64,000 bases of DNA from Xenorhabdus yunnanensis (GCF_028598805.1 NZ_JAQRFI010000004.1:1-64000); one strand, 5' to 3'; numbered from the stretch's first letter, positions 9,206-19,392 are shown. The notes: generated from the letters alone by a model not told the origin. Program-made: numbers and translations.

Positions 9206-11785
9206 CTATTCGCAATTCATATCTAAGGTATATACGCCAGATTGAGGCCTTTTTTTCGGTAGCGTGTAATTAACCACACAATCTTTGGTGCTTGATGTTC
9301 CCCATTTGATCCTCAATTTGCCGCTATCCGGCATTGCAGTGAGATAAACTTGCCCTTCACTACTGACGAGAGCACGATGCAGTTCATCAACTCTATTTGC
9401 CTGGCCTACGTTTTCATTTGCGCCTTCTAATATCACTTTTGCTCCAAAAGGCACTGGCTTGCCACGGTAAGTCAGGTACATCAGAACCCGGTTTCCCATT
9501 CTTGCCTTAAAGTTAGCCAGAACAAGTGCACCTTTCGTTGGAACAACGGATTGAGTATTCACATCAATATCGACATCATCAGAAAATGAATGAGGTTCCA
9601 GCGCCACCCGATTTTTACGATAACTGCTGGCATACGGCACAATCGCATAACCGTTCCAATCTGTGGCAACTGAGGTATTGTTGGCAACTTTGATGCCTTT
9701 TGCGCCTTCAGCTCGAACCAAGACTGCATTTTCCCCCAATTCTTGAGATAAAGTCAGACCATACGGATGGATGACAATTCCCCCATTAATGCCATAACTT
9801 AGCTGCTTGTTTTCGCGTTGCTGATAGCTATAAGACGCACTGATTCGACCATAAGAACTCCGATATTCCCCATGTATATTTCCACCCACGCTTTCGCTTT
9901 CATTGGCATGGCCCTTACTGGAATAGCCCTTACTGGAATAACTCTGTTGCAAACTGTAGAACAAGTTATTATCTTCAAGCGCGGTTCCATTCAGGCTGAC
10001 TTGCTGTGCAATTCTGCCGTGCTGATTGAGAGTGGCGCTATAATTCGCCCAACTTCTTTTCAGCCAACGATCAAGAGGCACATTGATAGCAAACGCAAAC
10101 AGTTGTTCATGCTTACTAGAGTTTGGATGAAGGTTATAGGCATAATTCAGGCTATAACTGATCCCTTGGCGGCTAATGTGATAACTTGCATTAAGTGAAC
10201 GCTCATGACCATTTTGTTTCCAATAATCTTGCTGCAATGCTGTTAGAGAAACGCTACCAAAATCCCCCAATGTTTGGTTAACTTGCAATTGCAACCTGTT
10301 TTTTTTATTAAAATGAGAAAAAAAGCGTCGGGTATCCCCAAAGCGGTTAGCCTCACCAAAATTGTAAAATCCTTCGGTTGAATAGCTATAATTCGTCAAT
10401 GCCAAATTTGTTCCGGTCATTGAAAAATCTTTTGTATATCGCAGACGATAAGCCTGCCCTGTGGATTTTTTAGTTGAGGATAACTCTGTATTAGCATGGG
10501 TTGCATCGAAAGAAAGCGCCCCCAATTCTTCCAAATTCGTACCTGCCCCTAACAAAACAGATTGATAGTCACGGGATAAAATTGTGCCACCATAAACAGT
10601 CAACCTATTGTGAAAGCCATAGCTCAACGTTCCCTGAGAAAAATAAGGTTTACGTTCTTTGCCATTGACTGAACGATAATGTCCCATTGCAACTGAGTAT
10701 CTGTGCCTCCCTTCCCGTAACATGGTAGGTGTGATAGCAAATGCTTGGATAAACCTGCGTTCCTTACCATCTGCCTCTTTGATGATAACTTCCAGATCAC
10801 CACTGGACGTTGCTGGATAAAGATCGCTGATTTCAAACGCACCGGGTGCAACATAAGTCTGATAAATAACATAGCCATTTTGTTTGATTGTTACCTGTGC
10901 ATTACTTTGAGCAATACCACGTACAGTTGGCGCAAAACCATTCTGGCTATCCGGCAACATATTTTCATCAGATGCGAGCTGAATTCCGCGAAATTCAATG
11001 CCACCAAACAGTTCACTGGAAGTAAAATTGTCACCAACTGTCAGTTGCCCCTGAAGTGATTGAATATCACGTTGCAAATAGGTATTAAGACTTTTCCATC
11101 GTTGGTTTTGATCGGAATAAATCGCATTATTACGCAAACGCCAAGAGTGCCAATTCATTCCTGACCTGAGATTAAAATAATTATTCTGTGTTGAATTATG
11201 GTGCTCATTCCAGTTTGTAGCACCACTATAATTATAATTAACCAATAACGCGGTTAATCCTTGATCCCAAGATTCAGGAGAAACATAATCCATCACCTGC
11301 TGATTCAAAGCAATTTGAGGAATACTAATATTTAATCGTTGTCGATTAAAATCAAACTCAGTATTGGCATACGGAATATATTGGTTGATATCTGTAATCA
11401 CAGTCTCTGGGGATAAGCTTGCCAATTCAGAAATATTACCAATTTTAACACCCATATCCCGCCATTTATTAAGTGTAATTTTAGGCTGTAACTTACCATC
11501 CACTAAAATAAATTCGATATTTCTTTCATTCACCAGCTTAGAATTTAAATAAATATCCACCCAGTAAACACCGGGTGGTTGAATACCAGCCTGAAAAATA
11601 GATAAATCCATATCATCAGGTAAGTTCCCACCAATTTTTAACGCGTGGATGTTAAATTTATTTTCCGCGTATGCGGTTAAATGATAAAACAAATTACTAA
11701 CCACAATTAATATAGAAAGTAAAACTCTATAACTCCTGCCAAGGTGGGATCGTTTGGCAAGATTATACTTAACATACTTTGACAT
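9206..11785 (-). CDS. Fimbrial outer membrane usher
   Basis: The 859-residue usher is the outer membrane pore that takes chaperone-subunit complexes and assembles the fimbria. A signal peptide (about residues 20-41, ending TAYA) precedes the N-terminal chaperone-binding domain (KFNIHALKIGGN...), a long 24-strand barrel region with plug, and C-terminal domains with the usual two cysteines (STKDC and DMNCE). Length and layout fit the PapC/FimD family. It lies 68 bases after the chaperone and 12 before the adhesin. Residues YSSKGYSSKG come from a perfect two-copy 15-bp tandem duplication at 9911-9940, probably in a surface loop. Confidence 0.92.
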   Translation of the reverse strand: MSKYVKYNLAKRSHLGRSYRVLLSILIVVSNLFYHLTAYAENKFNIHALKIGGNLPDDMDLSIFQAGIQPPGVYWVDIYLNSKLVNERNIEFILVDGKLQPKITLNKWRDMGVKIGNISELASLSPETVITDINQYIPYANTEFDFNRQRLNISIPQIALNQQVMDYVSPESWDQGLTALLVNYNYSGATNWNEHHNSTQNNYFNLRSGMNWHSWRLRNNAIYSDQNQRWKSLNTYLQRDIQSLQGQLTVGDNFTSSELFGGIEFRGIQLASDENMLPDSQNGFAPTVRGIAQSNAQVTIKQNGYVIYQTYVAPGAFEISDLYPATSSGDLEVIIKEADGKERRFIQAFAITPTMLREGRHRYSVAMGHYRSVNGKERKPYFSQGTLSYGFHNRLTVYGGTILSRDYQSVLLGAGTNLEELGALSFDATHANTELSSTKKSTGQAYRLRYTKDFSMTGTNLALTNYSYSTEGFYNFGEANRFGDTRRFFSHFNKKNRLQLQVNQTLGDFGSVSLTALQQDYWKQNGHERSLNASYHISRQGISYSLNYAYNLHPNSSKHEQLFAFAINVPLDRWLKRSWANYSATLNQHGRIAQQVSLNGTALEDNNLFYSLQQSYSSKGYSSKGHANESESVGGNIHGEYRSSYGRISASYSYQQRENKQLSYGINGGIVIHPYGLTLSQELGENAVLVRAEGAKGIKVANNTSVATDWNGYAIVPYASSYRKNRVALEPHSFSDDVDIDVNTQSVVPTKGALVLANFKARMGNRVLMYLTYRGKPVPFGAKVILEGANENVGQANRVDELHRALVSSEGQVYLTAMPDSGKLRIKWGTSSTKDCVVNYTLPKKRPQSGVYTLDMNCE
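9911..9940 (-). repeat. 15-bp tandem duplication in the usher gene
   Basis: Two perfect adjacent copies of a 15-mer, 9911-9925 and 9926-9940, encode YSSKG twice. The unit is five codons, so gain or loss keeps the frame. It is one of several 15-bp duplications in this window. Confidence 0.9.
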
Positions 11786-11853
11786 ATTTAATTTTCTGAC
11801 AATATAATGAATTAGCTCTGATAGCTATTAGATATGCTTTCCTAGATATGGTT

Positions 11854-12582
11854 TTAAAACTTAAGGCCAGCAAACTCTGCTTTTGTCACACCACCATAAT
11901 CATTGATAGCTTTCCAACTTACTTTCTTAGCACTCATCAGTGACAAAGGCCAACTTGATTGGCTAAAAGGCTTAATCATTCCCGCATATTTAATTTCTTG
12001 TTCATCAACACTAAGAGATGAAAGAGGGATAAAATAAGGTGTAGGGTTTTCAGCCACCAACAATCCATTTTCGTGTTTAAATTCTAATTTCTTATAAGCA
12101 ACCGCTGCTTGTTCTTTCAGTTGTACAGGACGATAAAATAGTTTCAAACGTGAATTCACGACAATCTGCAACTGATTTATATTTGAATCGGTATTTAATG
12201 ATTCAGGGATCGATTTAATATTAATCCAAAATATCGATTCCCTATCCGTTGGCAGTTCATTGCCAACCTTAACAATACGTAAAATATTTTCATTATTTTC
12301 CGACAAGTTAAATAAAGGTGGTGTTATAACAAAAGGCGTTTTGGTTTTATCATTTTCATCTTGAATCCAACTTTGAATGAGATAGTCAGTCTTCTTTTCT
12401 GGATTCTTAATCGAGACAGAAACCTCTTTTTTATCACTTAAATAAATAATTCTAGTCCCACCAATAATAACTCCTGCGATGGAAATGTTGCAACTAAAGA
12501 AATATAAAATAACAATAAACAATAAACAATAAACAATAAACAATAAACAATAAACAATAAACAATAAACGATAATATGACAT
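11854..12582 (-). CDS. Periplasmic fimbrial chaperone, probably phase variable
   Basis: A PapD/FimC-type chaperone of 242 residues that binds fimbrial subunits in the periplasm and hands them to the usher. After the signal peptide the mature part begins about GVIIGGTRIIY, and the conserved SIFWINIKSIP and SRLKLFYRP segments follow. I place the start at the ATG at 12580-12582, eight bases after a good GGAG; the frame stays open further upstream without a better site. The signal peptide core is unusual: it reads a repeating LLFIVYC because the DNA is eight copies of a 7-bp unit. Changing the copy number by one or two shifts the frame and truncates the protein. Confidence 0.9.
   Translation of the reverse strand: MSYYRLLFIVYCLLFIVYCLLFIVILYFFSCNISIAGVIIGGTRIIYLSDKKEVSVSIKNPEKKTDYLIQSWIQDENDKTKTPFVITPPLFNLSENNENILRIVKVGNELPTDRESIFWINIKSIPESLNTDSNINQLQIVVNSRLKLFYRPVQLKEQAAVAYKKLEFKHENGLLVAENPTPYFIPLSSLSVDEQEIKYAGMIKPFSQSSWPLSLMSAKKVSWKAINDYGGVTKAEFAGLKF
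12513..12568 (-). repeat. Eight-copy 7-bp tandem repeat in the chaperone gene
   Basis: Eight perfect copies of CAATAAA (TTTATTG on the coding strand) run from 12513 to 12568, starting 14 bases after the first base of the chaperone start codon. A degenerate ninth unit adjoins at the 5' end of the gene. Since 7 is not a multiple of 3, each gained or lost copy changes the frame. Nine copies would reach a TAG within about ten codons after the array, seven copies a TAA about 25 codons after it. This is the form of a slipped-strand contingency locus. Confidence 0.95.
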
Positions 12583-12739
12583 AGTTATTTCTCCGCCAAT
12601 CCATAATTGGATATATTCAATTGAATAACCCAAGCATCCTTGCCAGGTTTTATTCCCCTCCACTCTTAAAGCCGCAACAGAATTAATTTCGCTACGACTT
12701 AAAAACTATTGGGTATACAATGTCCATAATATCAAACTG

Positions 12740-13270
12740 TTAATTATAAACCACAGTAAAGTTAGTTACTGCATTAGCAGAGCCAGGGCCAACCTTTGGC
12801 TTTGTAGCAACATACTTGGCAACAAACTTCAATTCTTGATCAACACCTAAGTGAAGAGAATTAGCATTAGAAGCTCCTGCAACAGGAACGCGGGCCTGAG
12901 TATCAGCTTCATAAATACCAATAGCGATACCAGTTGCAGCATTATCTACTTTAGTCAAAGACAAAAGATCCCTGTTATTGCTATCACTCGGGCCATCAAA
13001 CTTAATAAAGACGTTCTTTTCTTTCGTATCTACCGGACAATCAGTCAATTTAATCCGGAATGCAGTCGGCGCAGCCGTATCATTGACTTGTTTAAATGCA
13101 TCGGCACTAACAACACCCATATTAACGGTTTGATCAGCAGAATCACCATGAACCTTACAAGCATTCTGTATTACTTCTCCATTAAATCTAACTGTCCCAT
13201 CTCCTGCATTTGCGGTTGCGGCAAATAAAGAAGATATAAAAAGAGAAGAAATAAGCAGCTTAGATTTCAT
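12740..13270 (-). CDS. Major fimbrial subunit (pilin)
   Basis: A type 1-like pilin that polymerises into the fimbrial shaft. I start it at the ATG at 13270 because GGGG lies upstream with plausible spacing, while the ATG five codons earlier has no ribosome binding site; this gives 176 residues. A signal peptide ending ATANA precedes the N-terminal donor strand region (GDGTVRFNGEVI), a disulphide pair (C in NACKVH and in LTDCPV), and a C-terminal beta-zipper motif FTVVYN with penultimate tyrosine. It is the first gene of the operon, 157 bases ahead of the chaperone start. It resembles the Mrp/Mrx pilins known from Proteus and Xenorhabdus. Confidence 0.9.
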   Translation of the reverse strand: MKSKLLISSLFISSLFAATANAGDGTVRFNGEVIQNACKVHGDSADQTVNMGVVSADAFKQVNDTAAPTAFRIKLTDCPVDTKEKNVFIKFDGPSDSNNRDLLSLTKVDNAATGIAIGIYEADTQARVPVAGASNANSLHLGVDQELKFVAKYVATKPKVGPGSANAVTNFTVVYN

Positions 13271-13285
13271 TAAATTAAACCCCAT

Positions 13286-14816
13286 TAGTCAATATACAAA
13301 AACATCCTATCGGCTAATTACAGACGATATGGAAACAAATTTACTTACTTGATAGACCGTTTTCGCACAATATACGCTGCATCTTTCAAGCGGCTGTATT
13401 ACTGGCTTTACTCACACCAATTACTAATCATATGGTTCACATACATGGTCCATACGTAATTCCCCATACTTTTGTAAATTCGTTTTCTTTCCACCATACC
13501 GCAACTTGAAATCTAAGGTATAAACCGCGCATCTACAGCAATTGTCTTTTACGCACTTATGTTCCCCTACGTGGTTTTTTATGGGGTTCATTCGTACATT
13601 TCGGACAAGTCGAGATCATAATAGCTATAATTTCATATAGATCAACACGAAAATCTAAATTATATTTATATTTAGTATTATATACTGCAATATTCCTAAA
13701 TGTTTACTAAATGACATTATATATAGGTGAAATCAATGAATTTAATTCTAAAAATTCACTAATTTAAAAATAATATATAATTAGCAAACTAATGATTATT
13801 ATTACTCCATATATTTTCTCCATGGTTTTATTTACCAGATGAAATAATTTATTAGGTTATTTATTTATTCTTGAAATAAAGCATATTAATTAAAAATTTA
13901 TTTTTATAATTCAATTGGATAAGAATAAAAAGAAAATGCAGGATGAATAAAGTCTGATCGGTAATTGAGTTAATATCATCTAAGATAAATCTCAGTATGA
14001 TCATTTAATGATCAATAATTTATTTATTATATTTATTAATTTTAAAGTTATAATAAACCATAGAAACAAAAATATTTGACGTTATCTACAGGAAAAAACA
14101 GTACCCATATAATTACTAATGTAAATTAATTACATAGCATTGATTGAAATTCACTCACCTCTAAACACCGAAAATCAAAAAAATCCATAAACGCATTTGT
14201 GGAAATTGACGAAGTTGCAGCTTTAAATCTATTGGTTAGATCATAAATTATATATCAATGATAAAAATAGCATTTAATTTCGAAGTATAGCCACCACACG
14301 ATGTGTAAACTATATTTTTATACTGAAAAAATCAGTTAATTTAATTTCATTAATTTATTTCAAATAAAAACATCAACAACAAATAACATTCACTTATTGG
14401 TAATAAAACATGATTATAATTGTAAATAATCTAGTTAGTAAAAACATTTATGAAAAACATTCACTTTCAGCCAAAGTATTTTTATTGAATCTACTGACAA
14501 CATTAGAATTTATTTTTCAAAACGTTTTAGCATCAGAAAAAAATAAATTCAACCAATTGATTTAAAAGGAATAAAAAAATAACAACCCAGTAAAATACCT
14601 AATGATAATTATTAAATAAAAATACAGTACCCATACAAAATTAAATTCACCTAATTATTTTGAGAAATTTTTCCATTGATATAAATTCACACAATACGTA
14701 TTATTCTGCCTCTTCAAAAATGAAGAATGTAAAAATTCACCTTAATCTAAATTAAACCCAACTCCGTCTGGTTCTGCTATTTGTAAAACCAATAAGCAGT
14801 ATAAAAAGGGGATAGC
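13286..14816. other. AT-rich divergent spacer between fimbrial and pga operons
   Basis: This 1.5-kb stretch separates the divergent pilin and pgaA genes. 13345-13619 is less AT-rich and carries a probable insertion sequence relic; the rest is extremely AT-rich with no ORF I trust. A 12-bp direct repeat (ACAGTACCCATA) occurs at 14098-14109 and 14624-14635. I looked for inverted repeats that could frame an invertible fimbrial promoter and did not see any. Such AT-rich spacers are often bound by H-NS, but that is inference. Confidence 0.5.
13345..13619 (-). pseudogene. Probable relic of an IS1-type InsA gene
   Basis: On the minus strand, pieces in different frames line up in the order seen in IS1 InsA: CPKC near the start, then CCRC followed by AVYTLDFKLRYGG (compare the CxxC-x4-W/F-x-L pattern), then VIGVSKAS and RLKDAAYIV, which resemble the helix-turn-helix that follows. 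Stops and at least two frameshifts break the reading frame. No terminal inverted repeats or second ORF were found, so the element is long dead, and the assignment rests on motif order only. Confidence 0.4.
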
Positions 14817-17345
14817 GTGTCATATCTTTATTTCCGTCCGATGGGCTTTCATAGATATCGGTATAAATTGTTATCGTTATTTATATCTCTAGGTTGTTTA
14901 ATCACAACAGAATCTGCTCAAGCAGATTACGATGCATTAATTCAACAAGCCAGAAATGGTAATACTGAACCCATGCTCGAATATATTCGCCAGGAAGAGA
15001 AACAACATCGCCTTTCTGCCTCAAAAATTGCTGATTGGTTACAAGTTGCGAGCTGGGCTGGGCATGACGATGAAGTCATTTCTCTTTGGCAACGCTATCG
15101 CTCAGTGGCTCTACCCGCCAGAGGAATCTCGGCCGTTGCCCGCGCCTATCGCAACCAACGTCAATGGACACAAGCAATACAGATATGGCGCACTGCCCTG
15201 GCTTTAGATCAGCAAAACAGTGATACCAAAGCTGGTCTTATCATGACACTCGCCGATGCCAAGCAAGACCAAGAAGCCCGCCGTTTGGCAAAAGATTTAT
15301 TGGCTCATCAACCTAGCGCCGCCAATTACCGTTTGATGGCCTATGTTGATCAAGCTGCCGGGCGTACATGGGGTGCAATGCAAATACTTTCCACCGCGCA
15401 TGAACGGTTTCCCGATAATAAAGAAGTCGCTCAAGATTATCTGTTTAGCCTAAAAAACAATCGGGTCAGTAGCCCTGCATGGCATTTGGGACAACAGCAT
15501 TCCACACAATTGACCACTGAACGATTAACCTCTGAACAATTAACCTCTGAACAACTGCGCAAGCTGGAAACGGATGCTGCGGCTGAATTGGTTCGTTTGT
15601 CAATGATCCCCAATCGTAGCGAAAAAGAGCGGTTTGACATTGCTGATAAAGCACTTGCTCGCTACGAGAACATGCTCAATCAATGGCACAACCTAGCCGA
15701 TGCCCAACAGGATTCTCAACGGGCACGTATTGATCGGCTTGGTGCTCTTCTTGCTCGCCATCAGATGCAAGAAGTCATCAATGAATATCTGATCTTACAA
15801 AAACAAGCCGAGCAGAAAAAAGGCCTGCATGTTCCGGAGTATGCGCAGAAATGGGCAGCGGCAGCTTATCTGAACCTGCGCCAACCAGAAAAAGCGCGGG
15901 ATATTCTGCGCTCCCTGAATCGTCCCAATGAAAATATCGTGCCGTTTGGGGAAATCTCACGGCCCAATATCCCCCCCGAAGATGATATCGTTCTTTTTTA
16001 TGCCAATGTGGAAAGTGAGCATCTGGATGCAGCTCAACAGCTTGCCACCAATATCAAGCAACGCAATCCTCATATGCTTAATGTCTTTGGATCACCCATT
16101 CGCATTCCCAATGATGGTTGGCTACAAGGACAGCAATTTTTAGCTGAATCGGCACAATTACATGAAGATCTTCCAGAAGCAGAAAAACGCTTTGCCCATT
16201 TAGCCCGAACAGCCCCCGGCAATCAGAAATTACGGATCGACTTGGCTGCTATCTGGCTGGATCGTGGTTGGTCACGTCGTGCTGAAAGTGAATTAAAACA
16301 AATTGAAGGACTTGATCATCGTAATTTGTCATTGGAAATCCAACAAGGCTATACTGCCCTTGCTCTGCAAGAATGGCATCAGATGGATTTGCTGGCCGAT
16401 GATGTTATTACCCGCGCACCAGAAAATATGCTTGCCAAACGCTTTAACCGTCTGCGCAATGTGCATCACATGTCAGAATTGCGCATTAAAGCTAGCCAAG
16501 GCATAAATTCAGATAACCCCAAAAGCGGTAAACACAGTTCAGATATTGATGCTGTACTTTATAGCCCTCCCCTTGATGATAATTGGCGCTTATTTGCTGG
16601 TGGAGCTTACAACCGCAGCCAATTTTCAGAAGAACGGGGCTTGAATCGTGATTTGCGCGGTGGTGTGGAGTGGCGTTCGCGGGATTTTTGGCTGGAAGGT
16701 GAAGTTTCGGCACGTAATTATCAGCATGGCAGCAAGATAGGCTTGAGAATTGCGGGGTGGCATGATTTCAATGATCAATGGCGTCTGGGTGGCTCCGCAG
16801 AACACCTCGCCCGCAATACTCCCCTGCGTGCATTGAGCAATAATATCCACGCGAATGGCGGACAGATTTATACTCTCTGGAGATATAGCGAACGCAGTCA
16901 ATGGAGTGCGCGTTTTGCACCTTCATTCTTCTCAGATGGTAATCATCGCTTTGAATATGGCATTGACAGTCTTCAACGTCTATATACCGCTCCTTATCTC
17001 AAACTTGATACGAAGCTGGAACTGAGTACAACTCACAATACTCACCAGAATACACCTTATTTCAACCCCAAAAGCGACTTTACATTCCTGTCTGAATTGG
17101 AAGCAGATCACATAATGTATCGGCATTATCAAACCGTCTGGAGCCAGCAGATTGCGGCAGGTATTGGGCAATATTGGCAGCAAGAGTACAGCAGAGGTCT
17201 TATCACAATGGTGGGATACGGCCAACGGATTAAATGGAATGACGTCATTGATGCAGGTGTAAGGATCACGCTGGATAAACGTCCTTACGACGGTAAACGG
17301 GAAAGTAATCTGCAAGCTACCTTTGATTTAATCTATCGGTTCTGA
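14817..17345 (+). CDS. pgaA: PNAG outer membrane export porin PgaA
   Basis: PgaA (HmsH in Yersinia) exports partly deacetylated poly-beta-1,6-N-acetylglucosamine through the outer membrane. The 842-residue protein starts at a GTG behind AGGGGAT. A signal peptide ending about AQA is followed by TPR-like helical repeats in the first two thirds, which bind PgaB and polymer in the periplasm, and by a C-terminal beta-barrel of about 300 residues that ends in an aromatic residue (LIYRF). Residues 231-247 carry a pentad repeat (QLTTE, RLTSE, QLTSE) from a 15-bp tandem duplication. It is the first gene of pgaABCD. Confidence 0.93.
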   Translation: MSYLYFRPMGFHRYRYKLLSLFISLGCLITTESAQADYDALIQQARNGNTEPMLEYIRQEEKQHRLSASKIADWLQVASWAGHDDEVISLWQRYRSVALPARGISAVARAYRNQRQWTQAIQIWRTALALDQQNSDTKAGLIMTLADAKQDQEARRLAKDLLAHQPSAANYRLMAYVDQAAGRTWGAMQILSTAHERFPDNKEVAQDYLFSLKNNRVSSPAWHLGQQHSTQLTTERLTSEQLTSEQLRKLETDAAAELVRLSMIPNRSEKERFDIADKALARYENMLNQWHNLADAQQDSQRARIDRLGALLARHQMQEVINEYLILQKQAEQKKGLHVPEYAQKWAAAAYLNLRQPEKARDILRSLNRPNENIVPFGEISRPNIPPEDDIVLFYANVESEHLDAAQQLATNIKQRNPHMLNVFGSPIRIPNDGWLQGQQFLAESAQLHEDLPEAEKRFAHLARTAPGNQKLRIDLAAIWLDRGWSRRAESELKQIEGLDHRNLSLEIQQGYTALALQEWHQMDLLADDVITRAPENMLAKRFNRLRNVHHMSELRIKASQGINSDNPKSGKHSSDIDAVLYSPPLDDNWRLFAGGAYNRSQFSEERGLNRDLRGGVEWRSRDFWLEGEVSARNYQHGSKIGLRIAGWHDFNDQWRLGGSAEHLARNTPLRALSNNIHANGGQIYTLWRYSERSQWSARFAPSFFSDGNHRFEYGIDSLQRLYTAPYLKLDTKLELSTTHNTHQNTPYFNPKSDFTFLSELEADHIMYRHYQTVWSQQIAAGIGQYWQQEYSRGLITMVGYGQRIKWNDVIDAGVRITLDKRPYDGKRESNLQATFDLIYRF
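15507..15557 (+). repeat. 15-bp tandem repeat in pgaA
   Basis: Three in-frame 15-bp units (15507-15521, 15522-15536, 15537-15551) and part of a fourth encode QLTTE, RLTSE, QLTSE and QL. Copies 2 and 3 differ at a single base; copy 1 is more diverged. The insertion lies in the helical periplasmic part of PgaA. Confidence 0.85.
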
Positions 17346-17355
17346 AGGATTTTTT

Positions 17356-19392
17356 ATGACACACAATATTTTTCGCCATTGCTTGATGATATCGGCACTG
17401 CTGATTAGCTTGTTTATTCCTCAACTGCACATGATGGCATACGCAGGAAAACCTGATTTCGTTCCACCAGCGCAACGGCCTCTTTCCATGAATGAACGCC
17501 CCTGGCCCAAAAATAGTTTTGTGGTGCTGGCTTACCATGATGTTGAAGACAATGGTGCAGATCAACGTTTTATGTCAGTCCGTACCAGCGCATTGAACGA
17601 TCAATTTGCATGGTTGCGGGAAAATGGCTATCAGCCAGTCACCGTCGATCAGATCCTCACCGCCAATCAGGGCGGTACACCATTGCCGCCAAAAGCAGTA
17701 TTGCTGACTTTCGATGATGGCTATAGCAGTTTTTATCATCGTGTATTTCCATTGCTTAAAGCCTATAACTGGCCAGCCATTCTGGCTCCTGTCGGCGTCT
17801 GGGTTGATGTACCAGCCGGAAAACCCGTTAATTTTGGTGGATTGACAGTACCGCGGGAACGCTTCACTACTTGGGAACAGGTGGCTGAAATGTCTCGTTC
17901 TGGTTTAGTGGAAATAGGTTCGCATACTTATCAGCATCATTATGGTGCCATCGCTAACCCACAAGGCAACACAGAACCTGCCGCCGCTGTTCGTATTTAC
18001 GATCCCAAGACAGGTAAATACGAAAGTGAGCAAGCGTTTCGCCAACGGCTGGAAAAGGATATCGCCACTATCACCCAAAGAATTGTTGCTGCCACCGGCA
18101 AGCAACCACGGGTTTGGGTGTGGCCTTATGGCATGGATAACGGTATTACACTGGAAATCGCCAAACGCTACGGCTACAAAATGGCACTGACTCTGGACAA
18201 TGGGCTGGCAAACGTAAACGATCTTGATAATGTTCCCCGGATATTGCTTACCCATAACCCTTCTCTGAAGTCGTTTGCTGAGCAGGTAATTCAGGTGCAG
18301 AATAAACGGATTTTACGGATTGCCCATATCGATCTGGACTATGTTTATGATCCTGATCCCATTCAACAAGCCAGCAATCTCGATCAACTTGTACAACGCA
18401 TTGCTGATCTCCGTGTCAATACCGTTTTCCTGCAAGCCTTTGCCGACCCCAAAGGCGATGGCAATGTACGTGAACTCTACTTCCCTAACCGTTGGCTGCC
18501 GATGCGGGCTGATCTATTTAACCGTGTTGCTTGGCAACTGCACAGTCGTCTGAACATTGACGTTTATGCGTGGATGCCCGTTCTGGCATTCGAGCTGGAG
18601 CCTTCACTTCCACGGGTAATGAGCTATGACGAAAGTTACAACAAGCTGTTTGTGAACCCGACACAATATCGTCGCTTATCGCCCTATAACCCAGACAATC
18701 GTCAAAGAATCAAAGAGATTTATCAGGATTTGGCTTCCCATACCATTTTTCAGGGCATCCTGTATCACGATGATGCAGTGATGTCTGATTTTGAAGACGC
18801 TGGCGCAGATGCCATCAAAACTTATCAAGCCGCAGGATTGCCTGCCTCGATTGCAGAAATTCGGCAAGATCCGGAACAGTTCGCCCGTTGGACACGTTTT
18901 AAAAGCCAATATCTGATTGACTTTACCCATGAATTAACCCGAGAACTTAAGTCAATACAGGGTCATCAGATAAAAACTGCACGCAATATTTTTGCCATGC
19001 CAATTCTGGAGCCAGACAGCGAAGAGTGGTTTGCCCAAAATCTGGATGATTTTCTTACTCACTATGATTGGGTCGCCCCAATGGCAATGCCATTGATGGA
19101 AAATGTGCCACTGTCAAAAAGCAATCAGTGGTTATCGCGCTTGGTGAAAATCATTGCACAACGTCCACAGGCGCTGGATAAAACGGTCTTTGAACTCCAA
19201 TCCGTAGATTGGCGCAAGCCTATGGATAAAAGAGCGATCCCCGGACATCAATTAGCAGAATGGATGCGTCAATTGCAGCTCAATGGTGCTCAGAGTTTCG
19301 GTTACTACCCCGATGACTTTCTCAATAATCAACCAGAAATGAACGAGGTTCGCCCGGTTCTTTCTCCTGAATGGTATCCACTTAATGATTGA
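17356..19392 (+). CDS. pgaB: PNAG N-deacetylase PgaB
   Basis: PgaB (HmsF) removes some acetyl groups from the polymer, which is required for export, and its C-terminal domain binds and cleaves PNAG. Of 678 residues, about 55-330 form the polysaccharide deacetylase domain ([15 protein letters not shown] and the metal-binding [10 protein letters not shown]); the rest is the glycoside-hydrolase-like domain with [19 protein letters not shown] and HDDAVMSD. E. coli PgaB is a lipoprotein. Here the signal region ([19 protein letters not shown]) has no lipobox cysteine, so it may be a soluble or tethered periplasmic form. It ends inside pgaC (8-base overlap). Confidence 0.93.
   Translation: MTHNIFRHCLMISALLISLFIPQLHMMAYAGKPDFVPPAQRPLSMNERPWPKNSFVVLAYHDVEDNGADQRFMSVRTSALNDQFAWLRENGYQPVTVDQILTANQGGTPLPPKAVLLTFDDGYSSFYHRVFPLLKAYNWPAILAPVGVWVDVPAGKPVNFGGLTVPRERFTTWEQVAEMSRSGLVEIGSHTYQHHYGAIANPQGNTEPAAAVRIYDPKTGKYESEQAFRQRLEKDIATITQRIVAATGKQPRVWVWPYGMDNGITLEIAKRYGYKMALTLDNGLANVNDLDNVPRILLTHNPSLKSFAEQVIQVQNKRILRIAHIDLDYVYDPDPIQQASNLDQLVQRIADLRVNTVFLQAFADPKGDGNVRELYFPNRWLPMRADLFNRVAWQLHSRLNIDVYAWMPVLAFELEPSLPRVMSYDESYNKLFVNPTQYRRLSPYNPDNRQRIKEIYQDLASHTIFQGILYHDDAVMSDFEDAGADAIKTYQAAGLPASIAEIRQDPEQFARWTRFKSQYLIDFTHELTRELKSIQGHQIKTARNIFAMPILEPDSEEWFAQNLDDFLTHYDWVAPMAMPLMENVPLSKSNQWLSRLVKIIAQRPQALDKTVFELQSVDWRKPMDKRAIPGHQLAEWMRQLQLNGAQSFGYYPDDFLNNQPEMNEVRPVLSPEWYPLND

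Noticed and set aside
12513..12568. CRISPR array
   Set aside because: Units are 7 bp with no spacers, and no cas genes are present anywhere in the window.
12583..12663. Longer chaperone start at 12663
   Set aside because: The frame is open, but the ATG at 12582 has a good GGAG and gives a normal signal peptide start, while the upstream residues do not look like a leader.
13286..14816. Invertible promoter element for the fimbriae
   Set aside because: No pair of inverted repeats and no recombinase gene (fimB/fimE/mrpI type) was found near the pilin gene.
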